Numbered from the stretch's first letter, positions 1 through 7,519 are shown. The stretch is DNA of 64,000 nucleotides from Heterorhizobium halophytocola (GCF_017873095.1 NZ_JAGGJU010000004.1:1-64000), one strand, 5' to 3'. Notes: a model not told the origin generated them from the letters alone. A program made the numbers and translations.

Positions 1-177
1 CCACTTGCCGTAGCGTTCATGCATGTCGCGCCAGGGGCATCCGACCCGAAGAACATGCAGCATGCCGTTCAGGTATCGTCGATTATCGTGCGCGGGCCGG
101 GACTTCCTCCCACGCTCAGTGGGCAACAGCCCCTCGATGATCCGCCATTCCGTATCCGTCAGGTCGCCGCGAGCCAA
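1..177 (-). CDS. IS5-family (IS427-like) transposase, N-terminal part only
   Basis: The 59 visible codons are the amino-terminal end of an IS5-family transposase (domain of the DUF4096 type): the protein opens with MARGDLTDTEWRIIEGLLP and continues through a GRKSRPAHDNRRYLNG-like stretch to CPWRDMHERYGKW, a very typical start for this group. The gene runs off the left edge of the window. The start is TTG at 177, chosen because a strong AGGAGG sits six bases upstream. Function (known for the family): DDE transposase moving its own element. Whether the rest is intact cannot be seen. Confidence 0.85.
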   Translation of the reverse strand, partial: MARGDLTDTEWRIIEGLLPTERGRKSRPAHDNRRYLNGMLHVLRVGCPWRDMHERYGKW

Positions 178-247
178 AACCGCCTCCTAAAAGGCAGCCT
201 TGAATCACGCTTCAGCTGATTTGGGAATCCACTTTGTCAACAGGACC
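1..247 (-). mobile_element. Left-truncated view of an IS5-like insertion sequence with its terminal end near 246
   Basis: Reading on the minus strand, the element appears to begin with GGTCCTGTTGACAAAGTGG at about 246, about 70 bp before the transposase start, which is the usual distance for the terminal inverted repeat in this family. It abuts a TAG trinucleotide (248-250), compatible with the TA/TNA target sites used by IS427-type elements. The other end lies outside the window, so boundaries and duplication are inferred. Confidence 0.55.
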
Positions 248-321
248 TAGTGGTCCGATTCCGACATTTGATCCTCGAGATCGCCGCAGGTGGGTATCAA
301 ATGTCAAATCCATTCCACTAG
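248..321. repeat. MITE-like palindromic repeat, copy 1
   Basis: A stretch of about 74 bp bounded by TAGTGGTCCGATTCCGACAT on the left and, in diverged inverted form, ATGTCAAATCCATTCCACTA on the right. It shares its left end and length with the element at 517-593. The IS5-like element abuts its left edge, so the IS probably inserted at the TAG of this repeat. Confidence 0.5.
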
Positions 322-516
322 CTGCCCTTTTTCCTCAACACGATTGGCAGAAATCGCAGTCGTACAGCACGATGCTAACGGCTTGCGCTGAAAATTTCAG
401 TTGAAGCATTACCGGCGAAAACAGAATTGCCTGACATGCTCTATCTTTTTGTTTTCACGCCTTGTTCTTGCGCATGCCTTGTTCCCGAAACCGGGACCAC
501 TTTCGGGAGACATGTT
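322..516. other. Non-coding stretch with a Rhizobiales-type hairpin
   Basis: No convincing gene is seen here. Near the right end an inverted repeat, TCCCGAAA (483-490) and TTTCGGGA (501-508) with a 10-base loop, resembles the short palindromic intergenic elements common in Rhizobiales. The rest is moderately AT-rich and carries no recognisable signal. Confidence 0.4.
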
Positions 517-593
517 CTAGTGGTCCTTGAGATTCCGACATTTGCTCCCGAGAGTGCTGCAGACGGATGGAGATGTCGGAATCGGACCACTAG
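517..593. repeat. MITE-like palindromic repeat, copy 2, supplying the autotransporter stop codon
   Basis: It starts CTAGTGGTCC..GATTCCGACATTTG and ends GATGTCGGAATCGGACCACTAG-like sequence, so the two ends are inverted copies, about 77 bp in total and flanked by CTAG on both sides. The CTAG at the right edge (590-593) contains, on the minus strand, the TAG stop codon of the autotransporter gene directly after its terminal phenylalanine codon. Confidence 0.6.
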
Positions 594-3451
594 AAACGCC
601 TGGAAAGCGTCAGGTCCAGCCGGTTGTGCGTGTCGCCGGCACCGAAATCGCCGCGATAGCGCAGGTCTGCCTGGCTCTGATTGGCAAGTTGCAGCGCCAG
701 GCCCGCCTCGACAAGCACCATGTCGCGGGCCATCGGCACGCCGGCGATGGTGAATTCATGGCCGCCGGCAAAGGCCATTCTGGTGGTCGGCACCAGTCCG
801 CCGATCGTATGTCGCCAGCCGATACCGCCGTTCAGCGTGGCGCGGCTGCCGCCTTCGAGGTCGAGCGCGTAGCCGGCCCTGAGGCCGAGTTCCGTCGATC
901 CCCAGACCTGTGCCGAGGCGGCACCGTCTAGGGCGGCGCTGCCGCCGGTCTCCGAAAAGCGGTTGCTGGCGCGCCGGATGATGGCGGCATTGGCATAGGG
1001 CTGCACCTGCACATGGCCTAAGGACAACTGGCCCTCGTATCCGGCATAGGCCTGCAGGGTACTGCCGCCATAGGAGGCCTGCAGCTGCTGGCTGAGATCG
1101 CCGTAGGCGGGCGCGCGGGTGGTACTGATATCGTGGTAGCTGTAGGTGAGACCGAAGTCGATCCGGGCGCGGTCGTCCCGCGTCCCGCCGTAGAAGCCGA
1201 CATGGTAGCTGTCGATATCCGCACTCGATGCGCGATCCGGCACGGAGGCCATGTCGCGGCTGTAACCGGCCATCAGTCCGAACAGCCAGCCATTCAAGCT
1301 GATGTCGGCGCCGGTCAGGACGGTGCCGCTGCCGTCGCCAAAGTCGGCGGCATTGCCATCGCCGTCAAACCGCCGGGTGGCGACGCTGCTTTCGGCCCAG
1401 AGGGCCCCGTCCTTGCCGCGCGGCGCTCGGGGATCGAGGCCCAGCGCCGGCCGGAGCGCCGCATCGACATGCCGTCCGATCGTTCCGCGCAGCACGGCGC
1501 TGTCAACGAGCGTTGCCGATTTGATCGAGGCGTGGATCTCGCCAGACAGCTGGTCGAAGGCATCGAGCGCTGCATCCCGGTCCAGCGGCAGCACGGCGTC
1601 ATGGGCCTCGCCCTCCCCCCAGCTTTCAAGGCCGCTGGCCGCGGCCGTCTGGTTCGGTGTGCCCGCCAGATCGTCGAAACCGGTGGCATTGCGCGTCAGG
1701 CTGAGCAGCACATTGTTGGCGTCGTAGGCGAGTTGGGCGTCGAGAAAGGCAAAATCGTCGGTCACCGCCTCGAATGTGCCCGCCACACCATCCGCGGCGG
1801 TCAGGATGGTGTAGGTTTTCGACGGATCGTAGGTGGAGCCGTCATCGGTGCGGTTCGCCGCCAGCACATGCACCGTGCCGCCATCAATATGGGCCGTGCC
1901 GGACGCCACGAGATCGGCATCGCCGGCATCGTCGAGTTCGACCTGCAGAACGGAGCCGCCGGCAAAGCTGACATCGCCGCCGACGGTCAAGGTGCCGATC
2001 GATGTGCCGGCCGCCAGCGTGCCGCCGGCAAGAATCGCGGCGTTGCCGAGAAAGCCGCTGCCGCCGAGCAGGCCACCCGTATCGACGGTGAACAGGCTGC
2101 CGCCGGCATTGCCGTTGACCAGCATGGCGCCGGCCGTGACGTCGACCGCCGCAACATCGGTGATGTCGCCGTCGACGACCCAGGTGCCGGACGCGTCCTT
2201 GGTGATGCCGTCGAAGCCGATGATCGGACCCGACAGCGTGCCCACCCCTTCGCCGGTCAATGTCATAAATGTACGTCCACCCCCGTCCGCCACCAGCCGG
2301 CCGGTGATCGAAACGGCGGTATTGATCGCCAGCGTATCGGTGACGCCTGCATTGGTGGACATCCGCACCGCATAGCCGTCCGCACCCAATGCCGTCACGG
2401 TGCCGCGGTCGAGGCGGATGCTCGTGCTTTCGCCCGCCGCGACGATCGCGGACTTCGTCGCTCCGGCATTGGTGATGCTGCCGCCATCCATGACAAAGTG
2501 CACATCGCCGCCGCTGTCGAGCACCACGGTGCTTCCGTCGGCGGAATAAAGGGCGCTTTCGCTCACATGCACGGTGTGCCCGGACCCCTTGTTGAGCAGG
2601 ATGTTGTGGGCGTTGGGACCCGCCGTCTGGATCGTGACATGATCCAGCGTGATGTCGCTGTTATTGCCCTGCCAGATCGCGACGCCCCAGCCATTCCGGT
2701 TGCTGGTGGTGATCTGCGTGTCAGTGAGCGAAATGACGTTGTCATCGCCGAGGACCCTGATGCCCGCTGCGGTCTCACCTGTTGTCGACAGCCTTGCGCC
2801 GTCGACCGTAACGGTGTTGCGATCGCCGACCACATAGACGGTGGCAGCATCCGAACCCAGTGTCGCGATGCTGCCGGCCTCGAGCGTGACCGTATTCTCG
2901 TCCCCCTGCAAGTAAACGCCGTAGGAATACCATCCGCCGCGTCCCTCACCTCCCGTCGAGATCGCGCCGCCATCCAGCAGGATCGTCGAACCGTCGCCCA
3001 CGGCATGAATGCCGTAGGCATAGGTTCCGGTCGTCGATATCGCGGCATCCGCATCGACGGTGACCTTGCTGCCGGCACCGACGGCGATGCCCCGGCCGCC
3101 GTTGACGGTCAGGGTGGAATCCGCGCCGATCGTCCCGTCACTGCCGACCGGGCCCTGTCCGTCGCCGAGCACGACATCGGCCCCGCCGGCCCCGGCTGCC
3201 GCGGCGATCGTCGCGCTCAGGACGGTATCGTTGCAGACCAGCGTGTCGCCGCGGTCGAGCGCGGCCAAAGTGGCGGTTTCCACTGTATTGAGGGTGCAGG
3301 CCGCCCGGGCAAGCGATGCCTGTGTCAGCCAGAGCGTGGCTCCCAGCAGCGCTGCCCGACGCAGTATAAAGACATGGCGTAGCCGTCGCCTCCTGTGCAA
3401 ATCCGGCGAAGACGGAGGGGAATCCAGATCGAAAATGCGCATCGAGACCAT
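590..3451 (-). CDS. Autotransporter outer-membrane beta-barrel protein (type Va secretion)
   Basis: About 953 residues. A basic leader and long hydrophobic stretch end in an ARA-A-like signal cleavage site near residue 50. A repetitive Gly/Asp/Thr/Val-rich passenger follows (about 60-690), with GD/GDxNxV repeats expected of a right-handed beta-helix adhesin. The C-terminal region, about 270 residues from 'GALWAESS', is an autotransporter beta-barrel ending in ..LTLSRRF with the terminal aromatic residue needed for BAM recognition. It should thread its passenger through the outer membrane to the cell surface. GTG at 3460 and ATG at 3451 or 3442 are all possible. ATG 3451 is preferred because AAGGG lies eight bases upstream. 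The stop codon is formed by the edge of a palindromic repeat. The passenger ligand is unknown. Confidence 0.9.
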   Translation of the reverse strand: MVSMRIFDLDSPPSSPDLHRRRRLRHVFILRRAALLGATLWLTQASLARAACTLNTVETATLAALDRGDTLVCNDTVLSATIAAAAGAGGADVVLGDGQGPVGSDGTIGADSTLTVNGGRGIAVGAGSKVTVDADAAISTTGTYAYGIHAVGDGSTILLDGGAISTGGEGRGGWYSYGVYLQGDENTVTLEAGSIATLGSDAATVYVVGDRNTVTVDGARLSTTGETAAGIRVLGDDNVISLTDTQITTSNRNGWGVAIWQGNNSDITLDHVTIQTAGPNAHNILLNKGSGHTVHVSESALYSADGSTVVLDSGGDVHFVMDGGSITNAGATKSAIVAAGESTSIRLDRGTVTALGADGYAVRMSTNAGVTDTLAINTAVSITGRLVADGGGRTFMTLTGEGVGTLSGPIIGFDGITKDASGTWVVDGDITDVAAVDVTAGAMLVNGNAGGSLFTVDTGGLLGGSGFLGNAAILAGGTLAAGTSIGTLTVGGDVSFAGGSVLQVELDDAGDADLVASGTAHIDGGTVHVLAANRTDDGSTYDPSKTYTILTAADGVAGTFEAVTDDFAFLDAQLAYDANNVLLSLTRNATGFDDLAGTPNQTAAASGLESWGEGEAHDAVLPLDRDAALDAFDQLSGEIHASIKSATLVDSAVLRGTIGRHVDAALRPALGLDPRAPRGKDGALWAESSVATRRFDGDGNAADFGDGSGTVLTGADISLNGWLFGLMAGYSRDMASVPDRASSADIDSYHVGFYGGTRDDRARIDFGLTYSYHDISTTRAPAYGDLSQQLQASYGGSTLQAYAGYEGQLSLGHVQVQPYANAAIIRRASNRFSETGGSAALDGAASAQVWGSTELGLRAGYALDLEGGSRATLNGGIGWRHTIGGLVPTTRMAFAGGHEFTIAGVPMARDMVLVEAGLALQLANQSQADLRYRGDFGAGDTHNRLDLTLSRRF

Positions 3452-3819
3452 TGGTGCCACCCTTGAGAACGAACCCGGATCGTCACGGCACCGAAAACAC
3501 CCGACCTATATTGGATAACAGTAGGCCAAACCTGGGCGATTTACTAACAATTGGTAAATTTCGGCAAATATAGTAACCCGCAACCGTCGAAACGGTGGTA
3601 CTCCGCAATATTGCCGGAAACAATATTTGGGGCGCTGCACTGCTCTCTCTGACAACAGATGTGCAACCGGGACCCTCCAGGGCCATGGTCGCATGCAATG
3701 CACGGCGGGCGACGCCGGGAGAACACAATCTCCGATCAGCGCCGCGCCATCACGGCGAAATGCCGGTCAGCCGTGGATGACGCCCCACGGTCAGGCGCCT
3801 CCGGTTGTTTTCGTAGGGT
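3452..3819. other. Intergenic region upstream of the autotransporter, with operator-like inverted repeats
   Basis: No gene is seen. The half nearer the autotransporter is clearly more AT-rich than the surroundings and holds two perfect inverted repeats: ATTTAC/GTAAAT at 3539-3544 and 3554-3559, and AATATTG/CAATATT at 3607-3613 and 3621-3627. These are plausible regulator sites for the autotransporter promoter, but no regulator can be assigned. Confidence 0.4.
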
Positions 3820-4527
3820 TCAGTTCGAGGCCATGTTCATGGCGCCATCCGAATAGGGCGACACGCACTGGGTGCGGCTGCCGTCATAGGGCTGGTAGCT
3901 GTTGTCGGAGGCGCGGTAGGAGCGATAGCGGTTGCCGCACCAGTCCAGATGTGCCTGCGTATAGGCGGCACGATCCGGCGTCGATGTCGAGACATGCGTG
4001 ACCGAGGGGCTGTCTTCGACCGGCGACTCGCAGGGGCGAATGTCGCCGCTGAAGCTGCGATAGCTGTCGGTGGACGCGTCGTAGGAGCGGTAATTGGCCT
4101 CGCACCACGAGATATGAGCACTCGAAAGCTGCACGGTCTGGACATTGCCGCGCAGATCGGCGCCGCTGACATTTTGCCGGGCATAGTCGTCATCGATCGA
4201 GCCGGTGGTGCTGGCAACATCGACCATCGAGGAGGCGGAAGCATTGCGCGACGGGCGGGCGCTTGCAACCTGCGGCGCGTTCGGATCGGTCTTCTCGCGC
4301 TCCAGTTCGGCAACCGCATAGGTGGAGAGGCGCGCCGGCAGGCGGGCAAGGTCCTGCGACTTCGTGTCGATCACCTTGGGGGCTGCGGTCCAGAGCGGCG
4401 GCTGATCCGGATTGTCGAAGCGGCTGACCTGGGATTCGCTGGAGATGTAGGAGGCAAAGGTGACCCCTGCCATACAAATGCCGACAGACGATGCAATACC
4501 GAAGACGATGGCTCCAATCGCTTTCAT
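3820..4527 (-). CDS. BA14K family protein with two BA14K-like repeats
   Basis: 235 residues. An N-terminal hydrophobic segment ([20 protein letters not shown]) acts as membrane anchor or signal. The C-terminal half carries two copies of the BA14K core, [18 protein letters not shown] with RPCESP, and [18 protein letters not shown] with TQCVSPY, each with two Cys that probably pair. BA14K was described from Brucella as an immunoreactive, lectin-like envelope protein; here I infer a cell-envelope role. The start at 4527 is preferred over an upstream in-frame GTG (4542) because AGGAGA lies immediately upstream of the ATG. A small membrane-protein gene ends 11 bp upstream, so the two are probably one transcript. 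Confidence 0.85.
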   Translation of the reverse strand: MKAIGAIVFGIASSVGICMAGVTFASYISSESQVSRFDNPDQPPLWTAAPKVIDTKSQDLARLPARLSTYAVAELEREKTDPNAPQVASARPSRNASASSMVDVASTTGSIDDDYARQNVSGADLRGNVQTVQLSSAHISWCEANYRSYDASTDSYRSFSGDIRPCESPVEDSPSVTHVSTSTPDRAAYTQAHLDWCGNRYRSYRASDNSYQPYDGSRTQCVSPYSDGAMNMASN

Positions 4528-4538
4528 GGGTCTTCTCC

Positions 4539-4709
4539 TCACTTCGCCGGCTGGATGGTGGAAGCGGCGACGGGAACGAAGACGCGCGACGGACGCTCGC
4601 GCGCCTCGGTGCTCTTGTAGGCAATGGCTGCCGTCATGCCGGCCATGGCGAGAATAACCAGGGTTACGAAGAAGCTTAGTCCCCCGGATTTGCGCTCGTC
4701 ATAGGTCAT
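4539..4709 (-). CDS. Small single-pass membrane protein (56 aa), upstream partner of the BA14K gene
   Basis: A short gene of 56 codons plus TGA stop. The protein begins [10 protein letters not shown], has one transmembrane helix (about residues 11-31, rich in V, L, I, A and M), and ends in a basic/polar tail with ..PAK. The ribosome site AGGAGAG lies eight bases before ATG 4709, which makes it a credible gene despite its size. It is followed after 11 bp by the BA14K gene in the same direction. I do not recognise a named family. An envelope-associated role is inferred only from context. Confidence 0.7.
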   Translation of the reverse strand: MTYDERKSGGLSFFVTLVILAMAGMTAAIAYKSTEARERPSRVFVPVAASTIQPAK

Positions 4710-4889
4710 CGATCATCTCTCCTGTCGGTCCGGTCGTTGCCGGTAGCAGCCGTGCTGGCCTTCGCTATCGTAACGCCCGTATAGCCGGATTGTTCAGAAG
4801 AGAAATGCGCCTGGGGGAACTTCAACGATTCATAATTAACGGGGTCGCGCAAAGGTCGCGACGCCCGATTTCATGCAACCCTCAGACGC

Positions 4890-5666
4890 TTAGATGCCCG
4901 CATACCATTCGTATCCGCGGTCTTCCCAGAAGCCGCCATTGCCGCCGCTGATCTGGCTGAAGTCGGCGACCGCCTCGATGCCGGTCAGGTATTTTGCCTG
5001 CTTGTAGCCGAGCTGGCGCTCGACGCGAAGTCGCAGCGGCGCGCCATGGGCGACCTCCAGATCCCGGTCGTTCATCCGGTAGGCAAGGATGGTCTGCGGG
5101 TGGAAGGCATCGACGAGATCGACGCTCTCATAATAGTAGCCGGAGCCGTCCAGCGTCTTCTCGTATTCGTCGGCACAGTGGAAGACGATATAGCGCGCCT
5201 CGGGCTTCAGCGTCACACTGTCGAGCAGCGCGCCGAGCGGCAGGCCGGTCCATTTGCCGATCGCGCTCCAGCCCTCGACGCAGTCGTGGCGGGTGATCTG
5301 GGTGCGCGACGGCATGGCCTTCAATTGGGCGAGCGACAGGCTTGCCGGCTTCTCCACAAGTCCGGTCACGTCCAGGCGCCAGCTGTCGAACCGGTCGTTC
5401 ATCCAGCCGGCATAACGGGCATTGTCGGGCATGCTGGTGCCATTGGCGCGAAAGACCGGCGACAGGTCGGCCTCGTTGTATTCGCGCGCCATCGCCATGT
5501 CGCCCTGCAGCAGACGCTGCGTCTTCATCGTCAGGCCTTCCGCCAGCTTCAGCACGGATTTCGACGTCGGGTTCTCGACGATCGCATCGCAGCCGGACAG
5601 GCCCAGAGCCGAAGCGGACAGCGAGGCGCCGATCAGGAAGCGGCGGCGGTTCAAGAGAATGCTCAT
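4890..5666 (-). CDS. Tat-exported molybdopterin-dependent oxidoreductase (sulfite-oxidase / MsrP-like fold)
   Basis: 258 residues. The twin-arginine leader is NRRRFLIGAS followed by a lipobox-like LSGC. The body is a single oxidoreductase molybdopterin-binding domain (about 85-235) with the Mo-ligand cysteine in RHDCVEGWSAIGKW. There is no heme domain or dimerisation domain. Family members reduce or oxidise S- or N-oxides in the periplasm. The gene overlaps the upstream cytochrome b gene by four bases (ATGA), so the cytochrome is almost certainly its quinone-linked electron partner. The setting beside an ECF sigma/NrsF pair fits an oxidative-stress repair role, but the substrate is unknown. 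Confidence 0.85.
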   Translation of the reverse strand: MSILLNRRRFLIGASLSASALGLSGCDAIVENPTSKSVLKLAEGLTMKTQRLLQGDMAMAREYNEADLSPVFRANGTSMPDNARYAGWMNDRFDSWRLDVTGLVEKPASLSLAQLKAMPSRTQITRHDCVEGWSAIGKWTGLPLGALLDSVTLKPEARYIVFHCADEYEKTLDGSGYYYESVDLVDAFHPQTILAYRMNDRDLEVAHGAPLRLRVERQLGYKQAKYLTGIEAVADFSQISGGNGGFWEDRGYEWYAGI

Positions 5667-6505
5667 CGGCCCTCTCCTTCTTCAATGGCGTAGTAGCCGG
5701 TGATCATCGAGCGCAGATTGTTGAACACGCCGGAGACCAGCACCATGACGATGTGGACGATGACGAAGGCAACCAGCGAAAAGGCGGTGAGGAAATGCAG
5801 CGTGCGGGCCGACTGGCGACCGCCGAACAGATCGAGCAGCCAGGGCGCAATCGCATTGAAGCCCGGCGACATGGTCAGCCCTGTGGCGATCATCAGCGGC
5901 AACAGAAGGAAGATCACCGCCAGATAGGTGAGCTTCTGCAGCGTGTTGTAGCGACGCGCCTGCTCGCCTTTCGGAAACCGCAGACGCGCGTGGTCGGCGA
6001 TCTCGTGACCGAGATGGGCCGGCGTCAGCTCCGCCGAAGCCGGCAGCAGATCGCGGCGAAGATGGCGACTGGCCAGCCCCCAGGCGAGATAGATCAGCCC
6101 GTTGAGGACGAAGGCCCAGGCGAAAAAGAAATGCCAGCGCCGGCCCGTTGCCAGGTCCCGGTAGCTGGGGATCGTCAGCCAGTCGGGAAAGCCGCGGGCA
6201 CTGGCATGGCCGTTCGACTGCGACAGGCCGAGCACGCCGGTGGTGTCGAATGAGAAGGAACCGATACGGGTCACGCCGCGGGCGTCGTCGCCGGAGCCTT
6301 CGGCCTCCATGGCAATGAAGGACGGGTCGTTGTCGGCGCCGTATTTGCCCCAATAGAGTTCCGGATGGGCGTTGAAGATCTGCAGCCCGGAAAACAGAAG
6401 CACCGTCATGCACAGCACATTGACCCAATGCGACAGGCGCACGAGCAGGGAATGGCGGTAGAAAAGGGTACGGCGGGTCGCGCCGCCGGCGTCAATCGCT
6501 GCCAT
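5663..6505 (-). CDS. Cytochrome b561 / Ni,Fe-hydrogenase-type cytochrome b subunit
   Basis: About 280 residues with four to five membrane helices. Helix histidines are seen in RLSHWVNVL (about 25), in RWHFFFAW, and in the C-terminal part FLTAFSLVAFVIVHIV. This is the di-heme cytochrome b type that shuttles electrons between the quinone pool and a periplasmic partner. A long non-helical insert (about 50-100) lies between helices 1 and 2. The ATG at 6505 has CCGGAG upstream. An in-frame ATG at 6523 lacks a ribosome site. Its stop overlaps the start of the molybdopterin protein gene, so the two form one membrane-anchored redox complex. Confidence 0.85.
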   Translation of the reverse strand: MAAIDAGGATRRTLFYRHSLLVRLSHWVNVLCMTVLLFSGLQIFNAHPELYWGKYGADNDPSFIAMEAEGSGDDARGVTRIGSFSFDTTGVLGLSQSNGHASARGFPDWLTIPSYRDLATGRRWHFFFAWAFVLNGLIYLAWGLASRHLRRDLLPASAELTPAHLGHEIADHARLRFPKGEQARRYNTLQKLTYLAVIFLLLPLMIATGLTMSPGFNAIAPWLLDLFGGRQSARTLHFLTAFSLVAFVIVHIVMVLVSGVFNNLRSMITGYYAIEEGEGR

Positions 6506-6548
6506 GAGGAAATCTCCGGACATGAAAAAGGGCGAATGGAAATGAGAC

Positions 6549-6579
6549 GCGGCCGCGAAGCCTTAAGGTTCGCGGCCGC
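6549..6579 (-). terminator. Strong GC hairpin after the pentapeptide-repeat gene
   Basis: The arms GCGGCCGCGAA (6549-6559) and TTCGCGGCCGC (6569-6579) are perfect complements around a short loop. They lie just beyond the stop of the 6594-6857 gene and before the cytochrome b gene. There is no clear U-tract, so it may be an attenuator allowing partial read-through into the redox operon. Confidence 0.5.
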
Positions 6580-6593
6580 CTTTGGTCTTGCGA

Positions 6594-6857
6594 TTACTTC
6601 ATCGCGTCGCAGGCCTTCATCATGTCGTCCTTCTTCATGCTGTCGGTTTCCATTTCGGCCTTGTGCATGCAGTCGTCCTTGGTCGAACCGGTCGACATCG
6701 CGTCCGTCTTCATGGCGTCCGTCTTCATCGTGTCGGTCTTCATCGTGTCGGAAGACATGCTGTCGGTTTTCATCGCGTCCTCGGCGAAGGTCGAACCGGC
6801 AAAGGCCAGACCGGCAATGAAGGCGGCAGCGGCGATGGACGAAACAAGCTTGGTCAT
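6594..6857 (-). CDS. Secreted pentapeptide MXKDX-repeat protein
   Basis: 87 residues. The signal peptide MTKLVSSIAAAAFIAG ends with AGSTFA-ED, followed by about nine pentapeptides of the type M-K-T-D-(A/S/T) and a tail KDDCMHKAEMETDSMKKDDM with two cysteines. These are periplasmic, Met/Asp/Lys-rich proteins of unknown biochemical role that often accompany ECF/NrsF systems; metal binding is a reasonable inference. The start ATG 6857 has GGGAG upstream. A perfect GTAACC-N16-CGAA promoter lies 75-100 bp upstream, marking it as a direct target of the sigma factor encoded at 7536. Confidence 0.85.
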   Translation of the reverse strand: MTKLVSSIAAAAFIAGLAFAGSTFAEDAMKTDSMSSDTMKTDTMKTDAMKTDAMSTGSTKDDCMHKAEMETDSMKKDDMMKACDAMK

Positions 6858-6931
6858 GAGAAACTCTCCCTCAGGGATATGGTGTGTTTGACGTGGCCGC
6901 CGGCCTCCTGCCTGCGGCTCACTGTCACCCA

Positions 6932-6957
6932 TTCGGGATCGGGACTCGATCGGTTAC
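6932..6957 (-). promoter_or_regulatory. SigF-type ECF promoter GTAACC-N16-CGAA for the pentapeptide gene
   Basis: On the minus strand GTAACC (6957-6952) is followed by exactly 16 bases and CGAA (6935-6932). The same motif with the same spacer lies in front of the sigma gene itself (7494-7519). It resembles the motif reported for the Caulobacter SigF regulon. Transcription would start about 65-70 bases before the gene at 6857. Confidence 0.8.
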
Positions 6958-7061
6958 AGCCCTCACGTCCATGTGAACGAAACGCGATCCGGCGTGACCG
7001 GGAAATCGGCCGTCAACAACCGCATGCGGCGCAGCCGCCAGGAAGAGTGGGCCCCAAACGC

Positions 7062-7098
7062 AATCATGCCGGCCTCCAGAGGGAGAGCCGGCATGATT
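7062..7098 (-). terminator. Rho-independent-like hairpin after the 72-aa secreted protein gene
   Basis: AATCATGCCGGC (7062-7073) and GCCGGCATGATT (7087-7098) form a perfect 12-bp stem with a 13-base loop, about 37 bp past the stop codon of the 7135-7353 gene. The symmetric A/T flanks could serve either strand. Confidence 0.7.
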
Positions 7099-7134
7099 GA
7101 AAGGCAACCGGAAAAGGTCGCGCGTGGAAACGAA

Positions 7135-7353
7135 TTACATCGTTTCGCACTTTTCCATGATTTCTTTCTTCTTGGTCTGATCCGTTTCGGCATTTGCATG
7201 TTCCATGCAATCAGCCTTGCTGGCGTAGGCTACCGGCTGGCCGGCTTCCGGGCCGGTGTTGTCGGACTTCGACGTATCCTGGGCAAAGGCAGCGCCGGCC
7301 GAAAGGCTGACGACAAAGGCACCGGTGGCGATGGCGGACATGATCTTGCGCAT
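7135..7353 (-). CDS. Small secreted cysteine-containing protein (72 aa)
   Basis: It starts MRKIMSAIATGAFVVSLSAG, with a signal peptide cleaved after AAFA. The mature part is about 49 residues, polar, with two Cys in KADCMEHANAE and EIMEKCETM, a spacing like the tail of the neighbouring pentapeptide protein, so they may be relatives lacking the repeats. ATG 7353 has GGGAGAA upstream. It is divergent from the sigma gene, and the shared 180-bp region holds a promoter-like GTAACC motif facing this gene. Periplasmic, function unknown; probably a sigma-factor target. Confidence 0.8.
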   Translation of the reverse strand: MRKIMSAIATGAFVVSLSAGAAFAQDTSKSDNTGPEAGQPVAYASKADCMEHANAETDQTKKKEIMEKCETM

Positions 7354-7415
7354 AAGTGTTCTCCCATTTTGTCTCGGCTCGTGCGGTCTCTTTGCAGGCC
7401 GTTCACACAGACAAA

Positions 7416-7440
7416 GACGCATGAGAACCAATTTGGTTAC
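7416..7440 (-). promoter_or_regulatory. Probable SigF-type promoter (variant) for the 72-aa protein gene
   Basis: GTAACC on the minus strand (7440-7435) is followed after 15 bases by CGTC (7419-7416), a common ECF -10 core, rather than the CGAA at 16 seen at the other two sites. Position and orientation fit the gene starting at 7353. Confidence 0.5.
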
Positions 7441-7464
7441 CGAGATCACAAATATGTGATCTCG
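7441..7464. promoter_or_regulatory. Perfect 24-bp palindrome between divergent ECF promoters
   Basis: CGAGATCACA (7441-7450), four bases AATA, then TGTGATCTCG (7455-7464): ten-base arms with no mismatch. It directly abuts the -35 element GTAACC of the leftward promoter and lies 30 bp before the rightward one. This is ideal for a dimeric DNA-binding regulator acting on both promoters. The bound protein is unknown. Confidence 0.55.
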
Positions 7465-7493
7465 TTGCGGACAACGGAAATTGCATCTGCGCT

Positions 7494-7519
7494 GTAACCG
7501 ATTACCCCTTTTCGCCGAA
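7494..7519 (+). promoter_or_regulatory. SigF-type promoter of the sigma/anti-sigma operon
   Basis: GTAACC (7494-7499), 16 bases, CGAA (7516-7519), ending 16 bp before the sigma gene ATG. The exact match to the pentapeptide-gene promoter implies that the sigma factor transcribes its own gene. Confidence 0.8.

Noticed and set aside
1133-3382. Long plus-strand reading frame antisense to the autotransporter
   Set aside because: Low-complexity Arg/Gly/Ala/Asp-rich translation with no family pattern. The opposite strand has an unmistakable autotransporter.
3571-3600. GTAACC at about 3573 as another SigF-type promoter
   Set aside because: The next CGAA follows after only about nine bases, so the spacing does not fit.
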